From: Anaerotruncus colihominis
Lineage (GTDB): Bacteria > Bacillota > Clostridia > Oscillospirales > Ruminococcaceae
Direction: 5' to 3'
Length of the DNA stretch: 64,000 bases
Assembly (NCBI RefSeq): GCF_010206195.1
Contig: NZ_VIQT01000008.1
Location: forward strand, 1 to 64,000
Position numbers and translations under genes: made by a program. Below, in pieces: positions 33,793 through 42,906 of the stretch. Each line of letters begins with the position of its first letter. Within the stretch, counting starts at the first letter, position 1. The notes beneath the pieces are model-generated. The model had not been told where the DNA came from. It was given only the letters and a program-made list of their open reading frames with translations, and did not search any database.

Positions 33793-33878
33793 GCAAAACC
33801 TGCCCTCGGACGCTGATCCGAGCGCGCCCAAGGAGGATATGCTGAAAACGATTCTTGCAAGGATAGGAGAAGCTTGGA

Positions 33879-34355
33879 ATGGTACGTGAAATTTTGCGTC
33901 TTGGCAACCCGGCGCTCTACGAAAAAAGCGCGCCCGTTACAAACGATGAGCTGGAACGGATGCGCGCCGTTGCCGTTGACCTTCGCGATACGCTGCTCGA
34001 TTACCGAAAACGGCATCAGGCGGGCCGCGCAATCGCCGCCCCGCAGATTGGGGTGCAGAAACGTATGATTTATCTGCAAACCGATCGAACGATTGTTCTG
34101 ATCAATCCGGTGCTGTCGTTTCCTGACGGCGAACAGATGGAAGTGCTGGACGATTGTATGTCCTTTCCGGGGCTTTTGGTGCGCGTCATGCGGTTTAAAC
34201 GCTGTACAGTCCGTTTTCGTGATCTCGAATGGAACGAGCAGAAGCTGTATTTTGAAGGCGATTTGGCCGAGCTGCTTCAGCATGAATACGATCATCTTGA
34301 TGGGATGCTTGCGACTATGCGCGCTGTGGACAATCGTTCCTTTTTCTTCGTTTAG
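33879..34355 (+). CDS. def: Peptide deformylase
   Basis: Encodes 158 aa. It removes formyl groups from nascent N-terminal Met. Metal-site motifs are present: GRAIAAPQIG, a DDCMSFPG version of the usual EGCLS, and LLQHEYDHLDG (two His ligands and the catalytic Glu). The EGCLS departure suggests a divergent paralog. No fmt or priA lies nearby, so a second housekeeping copy may exist elsewhere. Confidence 0.88.
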   Translation: MVREILRLGNPALYEKSAPVTNDELERMRAVAVDLRDTLLDYRKRHQAGRAIAAPQIGVQKRMIYLQTDRTIVLINPVLSFPDGEQMEVLDDCMSFPGLLVRVMRFKRCTVRFRDLEWNEQKLYFEGDLAELLQHEYDHLDGMLATMRAVDNRSFFFV

Positions 34356-34545
34356 CCCGCTTGTATGCGTTTTGTCTTGTGCAGGCCCCGCCCCACTGTT
34401 CGCGGTACAGCCTGTAAAAATACTGGAACCCGCCCCACTGTTTGCGGCACAGCCGACTAAAGTTTTTTGGCTTACCTTTTTTTCAAAAAAGGTAAGAAGT
34501 CTTTCGTCGAGCCCCTTTTACAAAAAGGCCGGGAATCGGGAATGA
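34356..34545. repeat. D/E intergenic repeat
   Basis: Two D half-units (34388-34420 and about 34432-34460) and two degenerate E hairpins (34461-34530) fill the gap between the deformylase and rubrerythrin genes. Open frames running through it into rubrerythrin are translated repeat. Confidence 0.85.
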
Positions 34546-34601
34546 GCAAGGGGGAAAATGGGAAAGATAATGCCATCCAATCTGTAAAGGAGACGATGGT
34601 C

Positions 34602-35144
34602 ATGCAAAAAATTCTCAAGGGTTCAAAGACGGAAGCAAATCTGATGGCAGCGTTCGCGGGCGAATCGCAGGCGCGCAATAAGTATACATTTTACGGCGCG
34701 AAGGCGAAGGCGGACGGTTTTGAACAGATCGGCAACCTGTTTCTCGAGACGGCCAACAACGAAAAGGAGCATGCTGAAATCTGGTTCAAGCTGCTGCACA
34801 ATGGGATGCCGGCCACGGGTGAAAACCTGTTGGAGGCCGCCGGCGGCGAACGGTATGAATACGAGACAATGTATCCGACTTTCGCCAAAGAGGCGCGCGA
34901 GGAGGGCTTTACAAAGATCGCCGCGCTGTTCGAGCTGGTCGCCAAGATTGAAAAAGAACACATGGAACGCTATGAAACGCTGAAAGCCAATGTCGACAAT
35001 GGGACTGTTTTCAAAAAACAGGAAAGCGTCACCTGGATCTGCCTCAACTGCGGCCATGTCTATGAAGGCGCGCAGCCGCCCCAGGCCTGTCCGGTCTGCG
35101 AAAAGCCGCAGAGCTGGTTTGAGGTCAAGGCGGAAAATTATTAA
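34602..35144 (+). CDS. rbr: Rubrerythrin
   Basis: Encodes 180 aa. The N-terminal ferritin-like di-iron domain has GESQARNKYTFYG, NNEKEHAEIWFK and KIEKEHMERYE. The C-terminal rubredoxin domain has CLNCGHVYEG and CPVCEKPQSWF. It reduces hydrogen peroxide in anaerobes using NADH-derived electrons. I chose ATG 34602, 9 nt after AAGGAG; an ATG at 34596 is too close to it. It is followed by a strong bidirectional terminator. Confidence 0.95.
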   Translation: MQKILKGSKTEANLMAAFAGESQARNKYTFYGAKAKADGFEQIGNLFLETANNEKEHAEIWFKLLHNGMPATGENLLEAAGGERYEYETMYPTFAKEAREEGFTKIAALFELVAKIEKEHMERYETLKANVDNGTVFKKQESVTWICLNCGHVYEGAQPPQACPVCEKPQSWFEVKAENY

Positions 35145-35164
35145 GCAGACATTGCACCCATTGA

Positions 35165-35210
35165 ACAGCCCGGCGCCCGGATTGTATTGCCAATCCGGGC
35201 GCCGGGCTGT
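35165..35210. terminator. Bidirectional terminator
   Basis: A perfect 20-bp stem (35165-35184 with 35191-35210) with a 6-nt loop separates convergent rbr (+) and the SDR gene (-). CTTTATT follows on the + strand. Confidence 0.85.
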
Positions 35211-35233
35211 CTTTATTGCTGTACCTATATCGT

Positions 35234-36046
35234 TTATACGCCGCAATAGGCGCTGAATCCGCCGTCGATGGGCAAAACCGCGCCTGTGATAAAGCTGGCG
35301 GCGGGAGAGCAAAGAAAAATCACCGCGCCCGCAAGTTCTTCAGGTGCGCCGTAGCGGCCCATAGGTGTGCCGGCAATGATTTTGCGGCCGCGCTCCGTAT
35401 CACTTCCGTCCGGATTTTTCAACAGATAATCATTCTGCTGCGTGAGCAAAAATCCGGGGGCGATGGCGTTCACACGGATTTTGGGAGAACAGTTCTGACT
35501 GAAGTAGACGGCCATCCATTGGGTAAAATTGGAGACGGCCGCCTTTGCGGCGCTGTAGGCTACAGTGTTTGTCAGCGGCGTGAACGCCGCCATCGAGGAG
35601 ATGTTGACGACACAACCGCTGCCCTGCTTGGACATGAACTGGCCAAAGACCTGGGTCGGATAAACTGTACCCATCAGATTCAGGTTGAGCACCCAGGAAA
35701 TTGCGTCGGCCGGAAGATCAAAAAAGTTCAGTTCAGGGCTTGCCGTAGCGGCAGGCTTGTTGCCGCCCGCCCCGTTGATCAGGATATCAACGCCGCCAAA
35801 GCGGTCGATAACCGCCTGTCCTGCTTTCTCAATGCTTTCGCGGTTCAAAACATCGCAGCGAAGGCTGACCGCCTCTGCGCTGGCGCTATTGATCTGCCCG
35901 GCGAGCTGTTCGGCGCGCTCGGGCGCAATATCCAGCAGCGCGATTTTGGCTCCATGCGCCGCCAGTTCGCGGGCGAGTGTGGAACATAAAACGCCGCTGG
36001 CTCCTGTGATAACAGCTGTCTTGCCCTTGATGTGAAAGTCTGCCAT
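35234..36046 (-). CDS. SDR oxidoreductase, probably D-mannonate/fructuronate type
   Basis: Encodes 270 aa. NAD(P) binding is GKTAVITGASGVLCSTLARE (in place of the usual TGxxxGIG), with INGAGGNKPAA, SSMAAF and the catalytic YSAAK. The ending PIDGGFSAYCGV resembles SDR-type D-mannonate oxidoreductases. It would feed the hexuronate pathway that joins KDG kinase and KDPG aldolase at 50.6-52.5 kb. ATG 36046 follows GGAGGAAGG. Substrate assignment is inference. Confidence 0.75.
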   Translation of the reverse strand: MADFHIKGKTAVITGASGVLCSTLARELAAHGAKIALLDIAPERAEQLAGQINSASAEAVSLRCDVLNRESIEKAGQAVIDRFGGVDILINGAGGNKPAATASPELNFFDLPADAISWVLNLNLMGTVYPTQVFGQFMSKQGSGCVVNISSMAAFTPLTNTVAYSAAKAAVSNFTQWMAVYFSQNCSPKIRVNAIAPGFLLTQQNDYLLKNPDGSDTERGRKIIAGTPMGRYGAPEELAGAVIFLCSPAASFITGAVLPIDGGFSAYCGV

Positions 36047-36178
36047 TTGAATCCTTCCTCCTTCTTTGATACATATCAGATTTGTTGACAAGGGGCGTCT
36101 TGAAAATGCCGCTGTGTCACGGACCAATGGAAAAGCGGCGTAAAGGGTCAGGGGCTGTTTGAAAAATCAAAACAAGCC

Positions 36179-37195
36179 CTAATAGATCCCGTCGGCCGCA
36201 TCGAAGTGTGTGGGCGCGGCAATTGAGGCGCCGCCATCCAAAATCCACTGCGCCTGCCAGCGTATCATTTGATCCAGGCAAACAGAGGGATATCCCATCA
36301 GCCCCATCAGCTTCGATGAATTGCTGAAGATACCGCCGTCTTGCTCCTCGCCTTCATAAAGGGGCGCGCGCCCCAACAGCTCGCCGAAACGTCCGGCCGC
36401 CCAGCGTGTGGAAAATGTTTCCGGTCCGGTCACGTTCAGGACAGCGGGAGGCACGTCCACGTGGAGCAGCGCGCGGATGGCGTATTCGCAGACATCCCCC
36501 TGCCAGATGCAGTTGAGGATGCTGCGCCCCAGCTTGATAGGGACGCCGTCCCGGACGCTTTTGGCGATATCATACAGAACACCATAGCGCAGATCGACCG
36601 CATAATTGAGACGAAACATCAGGCTGCGGGTTTTGTTTCGTTTGGCGTAATAGGAAAATACCCGCTCCCGCCCCAGACAGGTCTGGCCGTATTCGCCGTC
36701 CGGATTGGGCGCGTCGGTTTCCACGGAGCCGCCGCAGCGGGCGGGGCGGTCGCCGTAGACGTTGCCGGTGGAGAAAGCGACGATGCCGGCCTTTGGAAAC
36801 CGCTCGCAGATTTTGGCGGGAAGCAGCACGTTGGCCGCCCAGGTGTCCGCCTGGTTTTTATAGGTGCCGAATTTGCGTCCCGCCAGAAAGAGGATGTTGT
36901 CCATTTCCGGCAGGGAGTCCAGCTGCGCCGGATCCAAAAGATCGGCTTCCACGACCTGCACGCCCCATTGGCGCATGGTTTCCGCGGCAGCGGGATCGTC
37001 GAGCTTTGAGACCGCGAGAATGCGCTTGGCAAGCCCCGCGGCCTCGCAGGCGCGCCGGGCTGTGACGGCGAGGCTCGGTCCCACCTTGCCGCCCGCGCCC
37101 ACAATCATGATGTCGCCTGACAGCCGGCCGATGTCCTCGATCAGGCGGGGCGAAGGGCGTGTGATGCGTTCCAGCAGTTCCTGTGAAGAATTCAT
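36179..37195 (-). CDS. NAD-dependent epimerase/dehydratase family protein
   Basis: Encodes 338 aa. The nucleotide fold begins IMIVGAGGKVGPSLAV, a variant of TGxxGxxG. The middle has FSTGNVYGDRP, and the Tyr of the usual YxxxK site is expected near GEYGQTCLGRE, where Lys is replaced. It is an extended SDR of unknown substrate. It lies 132 bp upstream of the SDR gene on the same strand and is divergent from the LacI-type regulator. Confidence 0.8.
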   Translation of the reverse strand: MNSSQELLERITRPSPRLIEDIGRLSGDIMIVGAGGKVGPSLAVTARRACEAAGLAKRILAVSKLDDPAAAETMRQWGVQVVEADLLDPAQLDSLPEMDNILFLAGRKFGTYKNQADTWAANVLLPAKICERFPKAGIVAFSTGNVYGDRPARCGGSVETDAPNPDGEYGQTCLGRERVFSYYAKRNKTRSLMFRLNYAVDLRYGVLYDIAKSVRDGVPIKLGRSILNCIWQGDVCEYAIRALLHVDVPPAVLNVTGPETFSTRWAAGRFGELLGRAPLYEGEEQDGGIFSNSSKLMGLMGYPSVCLDQMIRWQAQWILDGGASIAAPTHFDAADGIY

Positions 37196-37271
37196 AAGAG
37201 AAGCTCCTTTTATTCAGATTTGCGGCGCGGCCCGCCGGGCGCGCCGCATGACGCTTTTGGACGCTTTGGTA

Positions 37272-37300
37272 TTGCGCGTTTGATTAAAAACGGGTAAAAT
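37272..37300 (+). promoter_or_regulatory. Candidate promoter of the LacI-type regulator
   Basis: TTGCGC (37272-37277) and TAAAAT (37295-37300) have a 17-bp spacer. The regulator start follows 31 bp later. Confidence 0.5.
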
Positions 37301-37331
37301 AAAAAGGATCATTGGACAAGGGGTGGGACGG

Positions 37332-38408
37332 ATGGCGCAGAAGGACGCGAAGAAGGGCCGGGCAACCATCAAGGACGTGGCGGAGCTTGCACAGACGAGT
37401 GTGGCGACGGTCTCGCGTGTGCTGGGGGATTCGGGCTATGGCGTTACCGCGCAGCTTCGCAAACGGGTGCTCGCGGCGGCTGAGGCGCTTTCCTATGTTC
37501 CTTCCGCGGCGGCTCAAAAGCTGCGCGGCGGCGGAAGCCGCGATATTGGCCTGGTCGTTCCCAACATTACAAACCCTTTTTATATGCAGACCATCCAGGG
37601 GATTTCAGCGGTCTGCTACGATCGCAATTACCACATGATCCTCTGCAACTCCGCCCGCAGCGTGGAGCGGGAGCGCGCGTTTTTAGAGCAGCTTTACGCC
37701 CGGCAGGTGCAGGGCGTGATCCTCTCGTCGGCGGACGAGGAGCACAGCTCTGTCGCGGATTTTCTGGCCCGCGGCATGAAGTTTGTGCAGTTGGATCAAC
37801 GGTTTGAACGCGAGGAGTGCGCCTGCATCAACTATGATTCCGAGCTGGGTGCGCGCATGGCTGTGCGGCATCTGGCGGAGAAAGGACACAGGCGGATTGC
37901 ATTCGCCTCTACGCCGTTGACGCGTTGGACGCGTAAGGCGGTCCTCAAGGGCTACCGCGAGGAAATGGCGGAGCAGGGTTTTCAGGATGAAGCCGCTGGG
38001 CTGGTCTTTATCAGCGAGCCGGTGGAAGCGGTAGAGAGCGGCAGCTATGAGATGGACGCGGGGTGCAGCGTTGCACAGCAGATATTGGAACGCCAGGCGG
38101 ATGCGACCGCAGTGTTCTGTGTCAACGACATGGTGGCCTTTGGCGTCATCGCAGAGCTGCGCCGCAGCGGCGTGCGCGTCCCAGAGGATCTGTCGGTCGT
38201 CGGCTTTGACGATATCCCGTTTGCCGAGAGCTTTATGCCTCCAATTACGACGATCCGCTGCCCGTCCTATGAAACGGGGCGGTTGGCCGCCATGATGCTG
38301 ATCGATCAGCTGGGCGACGGCAGCAAGAGTTTGAATTTAAACATGAGCCTGCAACCGATCCTGATCGAGCGCCAAAGTGTCCGCGATCTGCGTGGGCAGG
38401 CAGAATAA
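37332..38408 (+). CDS. LacI/GalR family transcriptional regulator
   Basis: Encodes 358 aa. The HTH is TIKDVAELAQTSVATVSRVL with the hinge helix YVPSAAAQKLRGG. The sugar-binding periplasmic-like domain follows, with DIGLVVPNITNPFY and LSVVGFDDIPFAESF. ATG 37332 is 8 nt after AAGGGG; a GTG at 37323 is less likely. It stands between genes of the sugar-acid locus and probably represses one or more of its units. The effector is unknown. Confidence 0.93.
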   Translation: MAQKDAKKGRATIKDVAELAQTSVATVSRVLGDSGYGVTAQLRKRVLAAAEALSYVPSAAAQKLRGGGSRDIGLVVPNITNPFYMQTIQGISAVCYDRNYHMILCNSARSVERERAFLEQLYARQVQGVILSSADEEHSSVADFLARGMKFVQLDQRFEREECACINYDSELGARMAVRHLAEKGHRRIAFASTPLTRWTRKAVLKGYREEMAEQGFQDEAAGLVFISEPVEAVESGSYEMDAGCSVAQQILERQADATAVFCVNDMVAFGVIAELRRSGVRVPEDLSVVGFDDIPFAESFMPPITTIRCPSYETGRLAAMMLIDQLGDGSKSLNLNMSLQPILIERQSVRDLRGQAE

Positions 38409-38420
38409 GAAACATACAAA

Positions 38421-38447
38421 GCAGGGGCGGCGCCCCTGCTTTTTTTT
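38421..38447 (+). terminator. Intrinsic terminator of the LacI-type gene
   Basis: GCAGGGGC and GCCCCTGC pair around GGC, followed by eight Ts, 12 bp after the stop. Confidence 0.9.
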
Positions 38448-38507
38448 GCTGTGGCGCGGGGCAAAGGGCCCGCCTGGGCGGCGTTTTGCGGCTGTGAATA
38501 CAGGTTC

Positions 38508-39347
38508 TTATATAAGCGGGATAGGCCGCGCCTCCCGCAGGGAGCGGCCGATTGCCTCCAACAGGCGTGTGGAAAATAAAAGCCGCTGCGCGCCCTGGCC
38601 GACGCCGGATTCCATCATGTCACGGAATGCGCGCATTCCGTATTCATAACAGCGGTCGAAGTCGCCCAGCGGGCAGTACTCCTCGTCCCAGCTGTGGAAG
38701 GTCACGGCCGGTTCGGTGAGCGCGGGATCGGAATGGAGCAGAACGTCCCGGTTGGGATACTGTACGAGCACGTCCATCTGACTGCCGGCGCGCCGCGCCG
38801 AAACCGTTTCGGCTGCGCAGCCACAGATTGCGGAGCACAGGTCGGCCAGATGGCTGCCGTAAAAATTCCAGCCGCCAAAGGGTGAATCGCAATCGGCCGT
38901 GTAGGAAATTGTCAGGCTGCGGCAGTGGCGCGCCCGTTCGCGAAGCTCCGCGATCTGCGGAAGAAAGCAGAGTGTTGAGCCGCCGGTCAGCGGCGTGCCG
39001 CACTGCTTGGACAGGTTGATCATCTCGGCGGCGTCCGGCGTACAGTCGCAAAACGGTTTATCAACGAAAACCGGTTTGCCGGCGCGCAGGCAGGCCAAAG
39101 CGAGCGCTTTGTGCGTTTCGCCACGGCGCAGCGTGATAATCACGCCGTCGCTGCGTTCGATGACCTCCTCGGGCTGGCCGCAGAGCGTCTGAAGTCCACC
39201 CTGGGACATACACCAGCCGATTCGTTCGGGGCAGTCGCCGCCCCAGAGGCAAACGGCCTGCATCCCAGGAAACAGGGGCGAGGTATTGATCAGGGAACAG
39301 AAAAGCTCGGTGTGCTTGCTCTGCGCGCCGATGACGCCGATTTCCAT
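38508..39347 (-). CDS. Gfo/Idh/MocA family oxidoreductase (short)
   Basis: Encodes 279 aa, shorter than the usual 330-360. The NAD fold starts EIGVIGAQSKHTELF and the conserved VFVDKPFCDC holds the EKP-type Lys. The C-terminal beta-sheet domain is abbreviated. The family oxidises or reduces sugars and cyclitols. ATG 39347 follows GGGAGG. It is convergent with the LacI-type gene and divergent from the ABC operon, so it may share its control region. Confidence 0.82.
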   Translation of the reverse strand: MEIGVIGAQSKHTELFCSLINTSPLFPGMQAVCLWGGDCPERIGWCMSQGGLQTLCGQPEEVIERSDGVIITLRRGETHKALALACLRAGKPVFVDKPFCDCTPDAAEMINLSKQCGTPLTGGSTLCFLPQIAELRERARHCRSLTISYTADCDSPFGGWNFYGSHLADLCSAICGCAAETVSARRAGSQMDVLVQYPNRDVLLHSDPALTEPAVTFHSWDEEYCPLGDFDRCYEYGMRAFRDMMESGVGQGAQRLLFSTRLLEAIGRSLREARPIPLI

Positions 39348-39544
39348 GCGCGTGCCTCCCGACAATTACGATTTAAGGATAGGGGATGCTTGTGAAAATC
39401 AGGAAACCTCTCTGTTTTCGAACAAGCCTGGTTGCACATCAATTCTCTGTGTATCTGCTTTTCATTATAGGGAGTAAAGTATGTAAAAGTCAATATTTTA
39501 GTAAACGATTTCTAAAATTTTTCTTATTTTTTCTGAAAATTAGC

Positions 39545-39572
39545 TTGCAATTTTCTAAAATGATCGTATAAT
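39545..39572 (+). promoter_or_regulatory. Promoter of the ABC transporter/catabolic operon
   Basis: TTGCAA (39545-39550) and TATAAT (39567-39572) are separated by 16 bp, with about 170 nt of leader to the binding-protein gene. AGTAAACGATTTCTAAA just upstream (about 39499-39516) is AT-rich and imperfectly symmetric and could hold a LacI-type operator, but this is weak. Confidence 0.6.
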
Positions 39573-39745
39573 AAAGCTAGAAACACACGGATATTGAACA
39601 AAAAATTGGTGCAATTGACCTCAACTGGTGGATTTTGGCTGCTTTGGCAAATGTGATGATTAAGAAAACATTTACCAAGCATGCTTTGTTCCGCATGACG
39701 GTCATGCAGAAATAAAAAGTAACTTTTTAAAGGAGGACGCACGCA

Positions 39746-41005
39746 ATGAAAAACAAGACGCTCGCGGGCATCCTGGCGGCCTGCCTCACCTTTGGCGCGC
39801 TGGCCGGATGTTCCGCCGCCGGTAACGGCAGCCAGAGCGACGCCCCCTCGCAAACCGCCGGCGCAGCCGGATCCAATGGGGGCGAACCCGCCGCCGGAAA
39901 TGAAGACGCAATCCTTATCGGTACGATTCAGGATTTGTCCGGCGGCGCTTCCGAGGCCGGTACCGCCAACGCCTGGGGTGTTGAATACGCGGTGCGCGTC
40001 ATCAACGAACAGGGCGGCGTCAACGGACGTCCGCTCGAGGTGATCGCGATGGACTGCAAAAACGATGTGCAGGAGGGCGTCAACTGCTACCGCCTGCTGG
40101 TGGATGAAAAGAACGTCGCTGCAATCGTCGGCCCCCCGCTTTCCAACCCGGCCCTGGCGTGGGTGGATCTGTCCACAGAGGACGAAATGCCAATTGTAGG
40201 GCACTTTATGGATGAACGCTGCACCACGAATGAAAATACCGGCGAGCCGTACCCATACATGTTCCTGGCGGAGCCGGGCTGCGCGCAGCAATCGTACTCC
40301 ATCGCGGCATACGCCCTGGAAAAGCTGGGTATTAAAACCGTCGGCACCTTTTATAACGCCGGGCTTTCCTATGCGGTGATGCATGCCGAGCCGTTTGCCG
40401 ACTATATCACAAAAAACGGCGGTCAGGTTTTGGCCGAGGAATCCTTCCAGACCGGCGATGTGGATTACCGCGCGCAGGCCGTCAAGCTGGCGCAGGCCAA
40501 TCCGGACGCTGTGTTCATCTGCAATTATGCGGCCGACAACGCCCTGTGCTACGATTATCTGCGCGAGGCGGGCTACCAGGGGATTGTACTTGGAAACAAC
40601 ACGTTTCAGGCGCCTTTTAACACACTGGTGAAAACAAAGGTGTACGATACTTATTTCCTGCAAAATGTGGATATGGAGAATCCGGACGATCCCTCCTATG
40701 CCATTGTGCAGAAATACATGGAGGAAACGGGAGTCAAGTACCCAATTGCCAACGCCTGCTTCGGCTATGACGCCACCATGGTTCTGGCCGAGGCGCTGAA
40801 GGCTGTTGACGATCCGTATGACGGGCCGGCGGTCGCCGCCGCGCTTGTCGAGGTGAAGGACGCCCCAGGCGCGGCCGGGCCCATCACCATCAATCCTAAA
40901 ACCCACCGCACGCTCGGTATGCCCATGCTGATCGCTGAGTATGACGAGAACTTTTCGGTGAAAATAATCGACGCCTATACCCTGAGCGAGGAGTGGGATC
41001 AGTAA
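39746..41005 (+). CDS. ABC transporter substrate-binding lipoprotein (HAAT/LivJ type)
   Basis: Encodes 419 aa. The lipobox is LAGCSAAG (Cys at about residue 22), then a Ser/Gly/Ala linker and a type I periplasmic-binding fold: ILIGTIQDLSGGASEAGTAN, INEQGGVNGRPLEVI and AAIVGPPLSNPA. This class binds branched-chain amino acids, amides, urea or aromatic acids. AAAGGAGGACGCACGCA precedes the ATG. It leads the transporter and catabolic operon; a hairpin after it may raise its expression over the permeases. Confidence 0.92.
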   Translation: MKNKTLAGILAACLTFGALAGCSAAGNGSQSDAPSQTAGAAGSNGGEPAAGNEDAILIGTIQDLSGGASEAGTANAWGVEYAVRVINEQGGVNGRPLEVIAMDCKNDVQEGVNCYRLLVDEKNVAAIVGPPLSNPALAWVDLSTEDEMPIVGHFMDERCTTNENTGEPYPYMFLAEPGCAQQSYSIAAYALEKLGIKTVGTFYNAGLSYAVMHAEPFADYITKNGGQVLAEESFQTGDVDYRAQAVKLAQANPDAVFICNYAADNALCYDYLREAGYQGIVLGNNTFQAPFNTLVKTKVYDTYFLQNVDMENPDDPSYAIVQKYMEETGVKYPIANACFGYDATMVLAEALKAVDDPYDGPAVAAALVEVKDAPGAAGPITINPKTHRTLGMPMLIAEYDENFSVKIIDAYTLSEEWDQ

Positions 41006-41020
41006 AATAAAAACGGCCGT

Positions 41021-41051
41021 AAAGCGGCGGGCGGTTTTGTCCCGCCGCTTT
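41021..41051 (+). terminator. Intercistronic hairpin after the binding protein
   Basis: A perfect 11-bp stem (41021-41031 with 41041-41051) lacks a T-run. It probably acts as an mRNA stabiliser or partial attenuator between the binding-protein and permease genes. Confidence 0.65.
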
Positions 41052-41110
41052 ATGCCGGCGCCCTCAGGGGCTGTTTTCAAACAAGCCCGAATCTGTCAGG
41101 AGGTGTTTGC

Positions 41111-41992
41111 TTGAGCCTGCAATTGATTGTCAACGGCATTTCCCTCGGCGCGGTTTACGCGCTGATCGCCGTGGGCTTCGCCCTGGTGTTCAGCATCCTC
41201 AAATTTTCAAATTTTGCCCACGGCGGCATGATCTCCGCTGCTGCATACATCGCTTATTTCTTTTACGCATCCTTTGAAACGCCGCCGTCCCTGTGGGTTA
41301 CGCTCCTTTTCACGGCGGCTGTAAGCTTGGGCGTGGCGCTTTTGCTCGATACGCTGTGTTACCGCCGTATCCGCAAAAACAACAGCCCCAACATCTACTA
41401 CTTTGTGGGCTCGATCACCTTTGCTATTCTGATCGAACAAATCCTCACTGTCTTTTTCGGCAAGACCTCCTATGGCTTCCCGGGTATGTTCGAGGTCGCC
41501 TCGGTGCGCCTGCTGGGCGCGTCGTTTGCCATGATGGATTTGGTCGTACTGGCGGTTTCAATCGCCATGCTGGCCGTGCTCATGCTGTTAATCAACCGGA
41601 CAAGGATTGGTCTGGCGATCCGCGCCGTCGCGATCAACCCAAGGGCCTCGCGCCTGATGGGGATTAATTCCGGCTTTATTGTGCTTTTTACATTCGCGCT
41701 GGCCGGCTTTTTGGCCGGTGTGTCGGGTACGCTGCTCGGCATCAAGTATTCGGTCTACCCCGCTCTCGGATCCTCGATGATGGTCAAGGGCTTTATCGCT
41801 TCGGTCATCGGCGGCCTGGGCAGCCTTTCGGGCGCGATCATCGCGGCGATTCTGCTCGGCGTGATCGAAATGGTTTCGGTCTATTTCCTGGGTTCCAGCG
41901 TGACCCCGGCCATTCTGTTCGGCATCATGCTGGTATTTTTGTTCCTGCGTCCGCAGGGCATTTCGGGCAAATTTGCCCAGGATAAGGTATAG
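41111..41992 (+). CDS. HAAT-type ABC transporter permease (LivH-like)
   Basis: Encodes 293 aa, about eight membrane segments. LIVNGISLGAVYALIAVGFA and a late GLGSLSGAIIAAILLGVIEM are LivH features. The TTG start at 41111 is supported by AGGAGG 6-7 nt upstream. It pairs with the LivM-like permease 11 bp downstream. Confidence 0.92.
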   Translation: MSLQLIVNGISLGAVYALIAVGFALVFSILKFSNFAHGGMISAAAYIAYFFYASFETPPSLWVTLLFTAAVSLGVALLLDTLCYRRIRKNNSPNIYYFVGSITFAILIEQILTVFFGKTSYGFPGMFEVASVRLLGASFAMMDLVVLAVSIAMLAVLMLLINRTRIGLAIRAVAINPRASRLMGINSGFIVLFTFALAGFLAGVSGTLLGIKYSVYPALGSSMMVKGFIASVIGGLGSLSGAIIAAILLGVIEMVSVYFLGSSVTPAILFGIMLVFLFLRPQGISGKFAQDKV

Positions 41993-42003
41993 GGGGCGAT
42001 GCT

Positions 42004-42906
42004 ATGAATTCCTACTATGTCGGCCTGCTGATTCAGGCGTCCATCTCCATCATCGCCATCACCGGCATTTTTGCGCTCACCGGGCTTGCTGGCATGTTCA
42101 GCCTGGGCCAGGCGGCCTATATGGCGATCGGCGCATACATCACCTTTATTCTGGCGGCAAAAACAGGGCTTTCCTTTTGGATCACGAGCCTGGGCGGTAT
42201 CGGCGCCTGCATGCTGGTGGCCTGGCTGGCCGCCATGCCAACTGTCCGCCTGCGCAAGGATTATTTCTCGCTGATTTCAGTGGGGCTGGGGCAGACGATC
42301 ACCGCCCTGCTCATCACCTTTTCCGATATCACAAACGGTTCGCAGGGCTTTTCCAAAATCCCAAAGGTGAAACATCTGCTGCCGCTCGCGCTGCTTGTGA
42401 CGGCGCTCTCCATTTTTTGTGTGCGCAACCTGAAATATTCCCGCTATGGGCGCATGAGCATCGCGCTGAAAAACGACGAGCTCGCGGCCAAAAGCTTTGG
42501 TATCGACGTGTACAAGCTGAAAATCAAGGTTTATATCTTAGGCTCTGTGATCGCGGGGCTTGCGGGGATTCTGTACGGGCTGCAAAACCGCGTGCTCCTG
42601 CCGGAATCGTTCGGCTGGACCGCTTCTTCGGAACAGGAAATATTTTTGTTTTTCGGCGGAACCAACAGCCTGACCGGTGCGGTCATCTCCGCGGCGCTGC
42701 TCAAATGCCTGCCTGAGTTTTTCCGAAATGTCACGCTGTTCGGCCAGAGCTTACAGGAATACCGCACCATTCTTTACTGTATCCTGATCCTTTTAATCAT
42801 CAATTTCCGTCCGTCCGGCCTGATGGGCGAACACGAAATCAGCTTTAGCCGGCTCAGGGAGCGTCTGTCCGGGCGGCGCAAAAAGGAGGGCGGTTCGGAT
42901 GGCTGA
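42004..42906 (+). CDS. HAAT-type ABC transporter permease (LivM-like)
   Basis: Encodes 300 aa, about eight to nine membrane segments. IAITGIFALTGLAGMFSLGQ followed by AAYMAIGAY, and the cytoplasmic loop IALKNDELAAKSFGID, are LivM landmarks. It overlaps the first ATPase gene by 8 bp. Confidence 0.92.
   Translation: MNSYYVGLLIQASISIIAITGIFALTGLAGMFSLGQAAYMAIGAYITFILAAKTGLSFWITSLGGIGACMLVAWLAAMPTVRLRKDYFSLISVGLGQTITALLITFSDITNGSQGFSKIPKVKHLLPLALLVTALSIFCVRNLKYSRYGRMSIALKNDELAAKSFGIDVYKLKIKVYILGSVIAGLAGILYGLQNRVLLPESFGWTASSEQEIFLFFGGTNSLTGAVISAALLKCLPEFFRNVTLFGQSLQEYRTILYCILILLIINFRPSGLMGEHEISFSRLRERLSGRRKKEGGSDG

Noticed and set aside
39524-41080. A 518-codon minus-strand frame opposite the binding-protein gene
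   Set aside because: The + strand gene has a signal peptide, lipobox and clear family motifs; the antisense frame has no recognisable domain.
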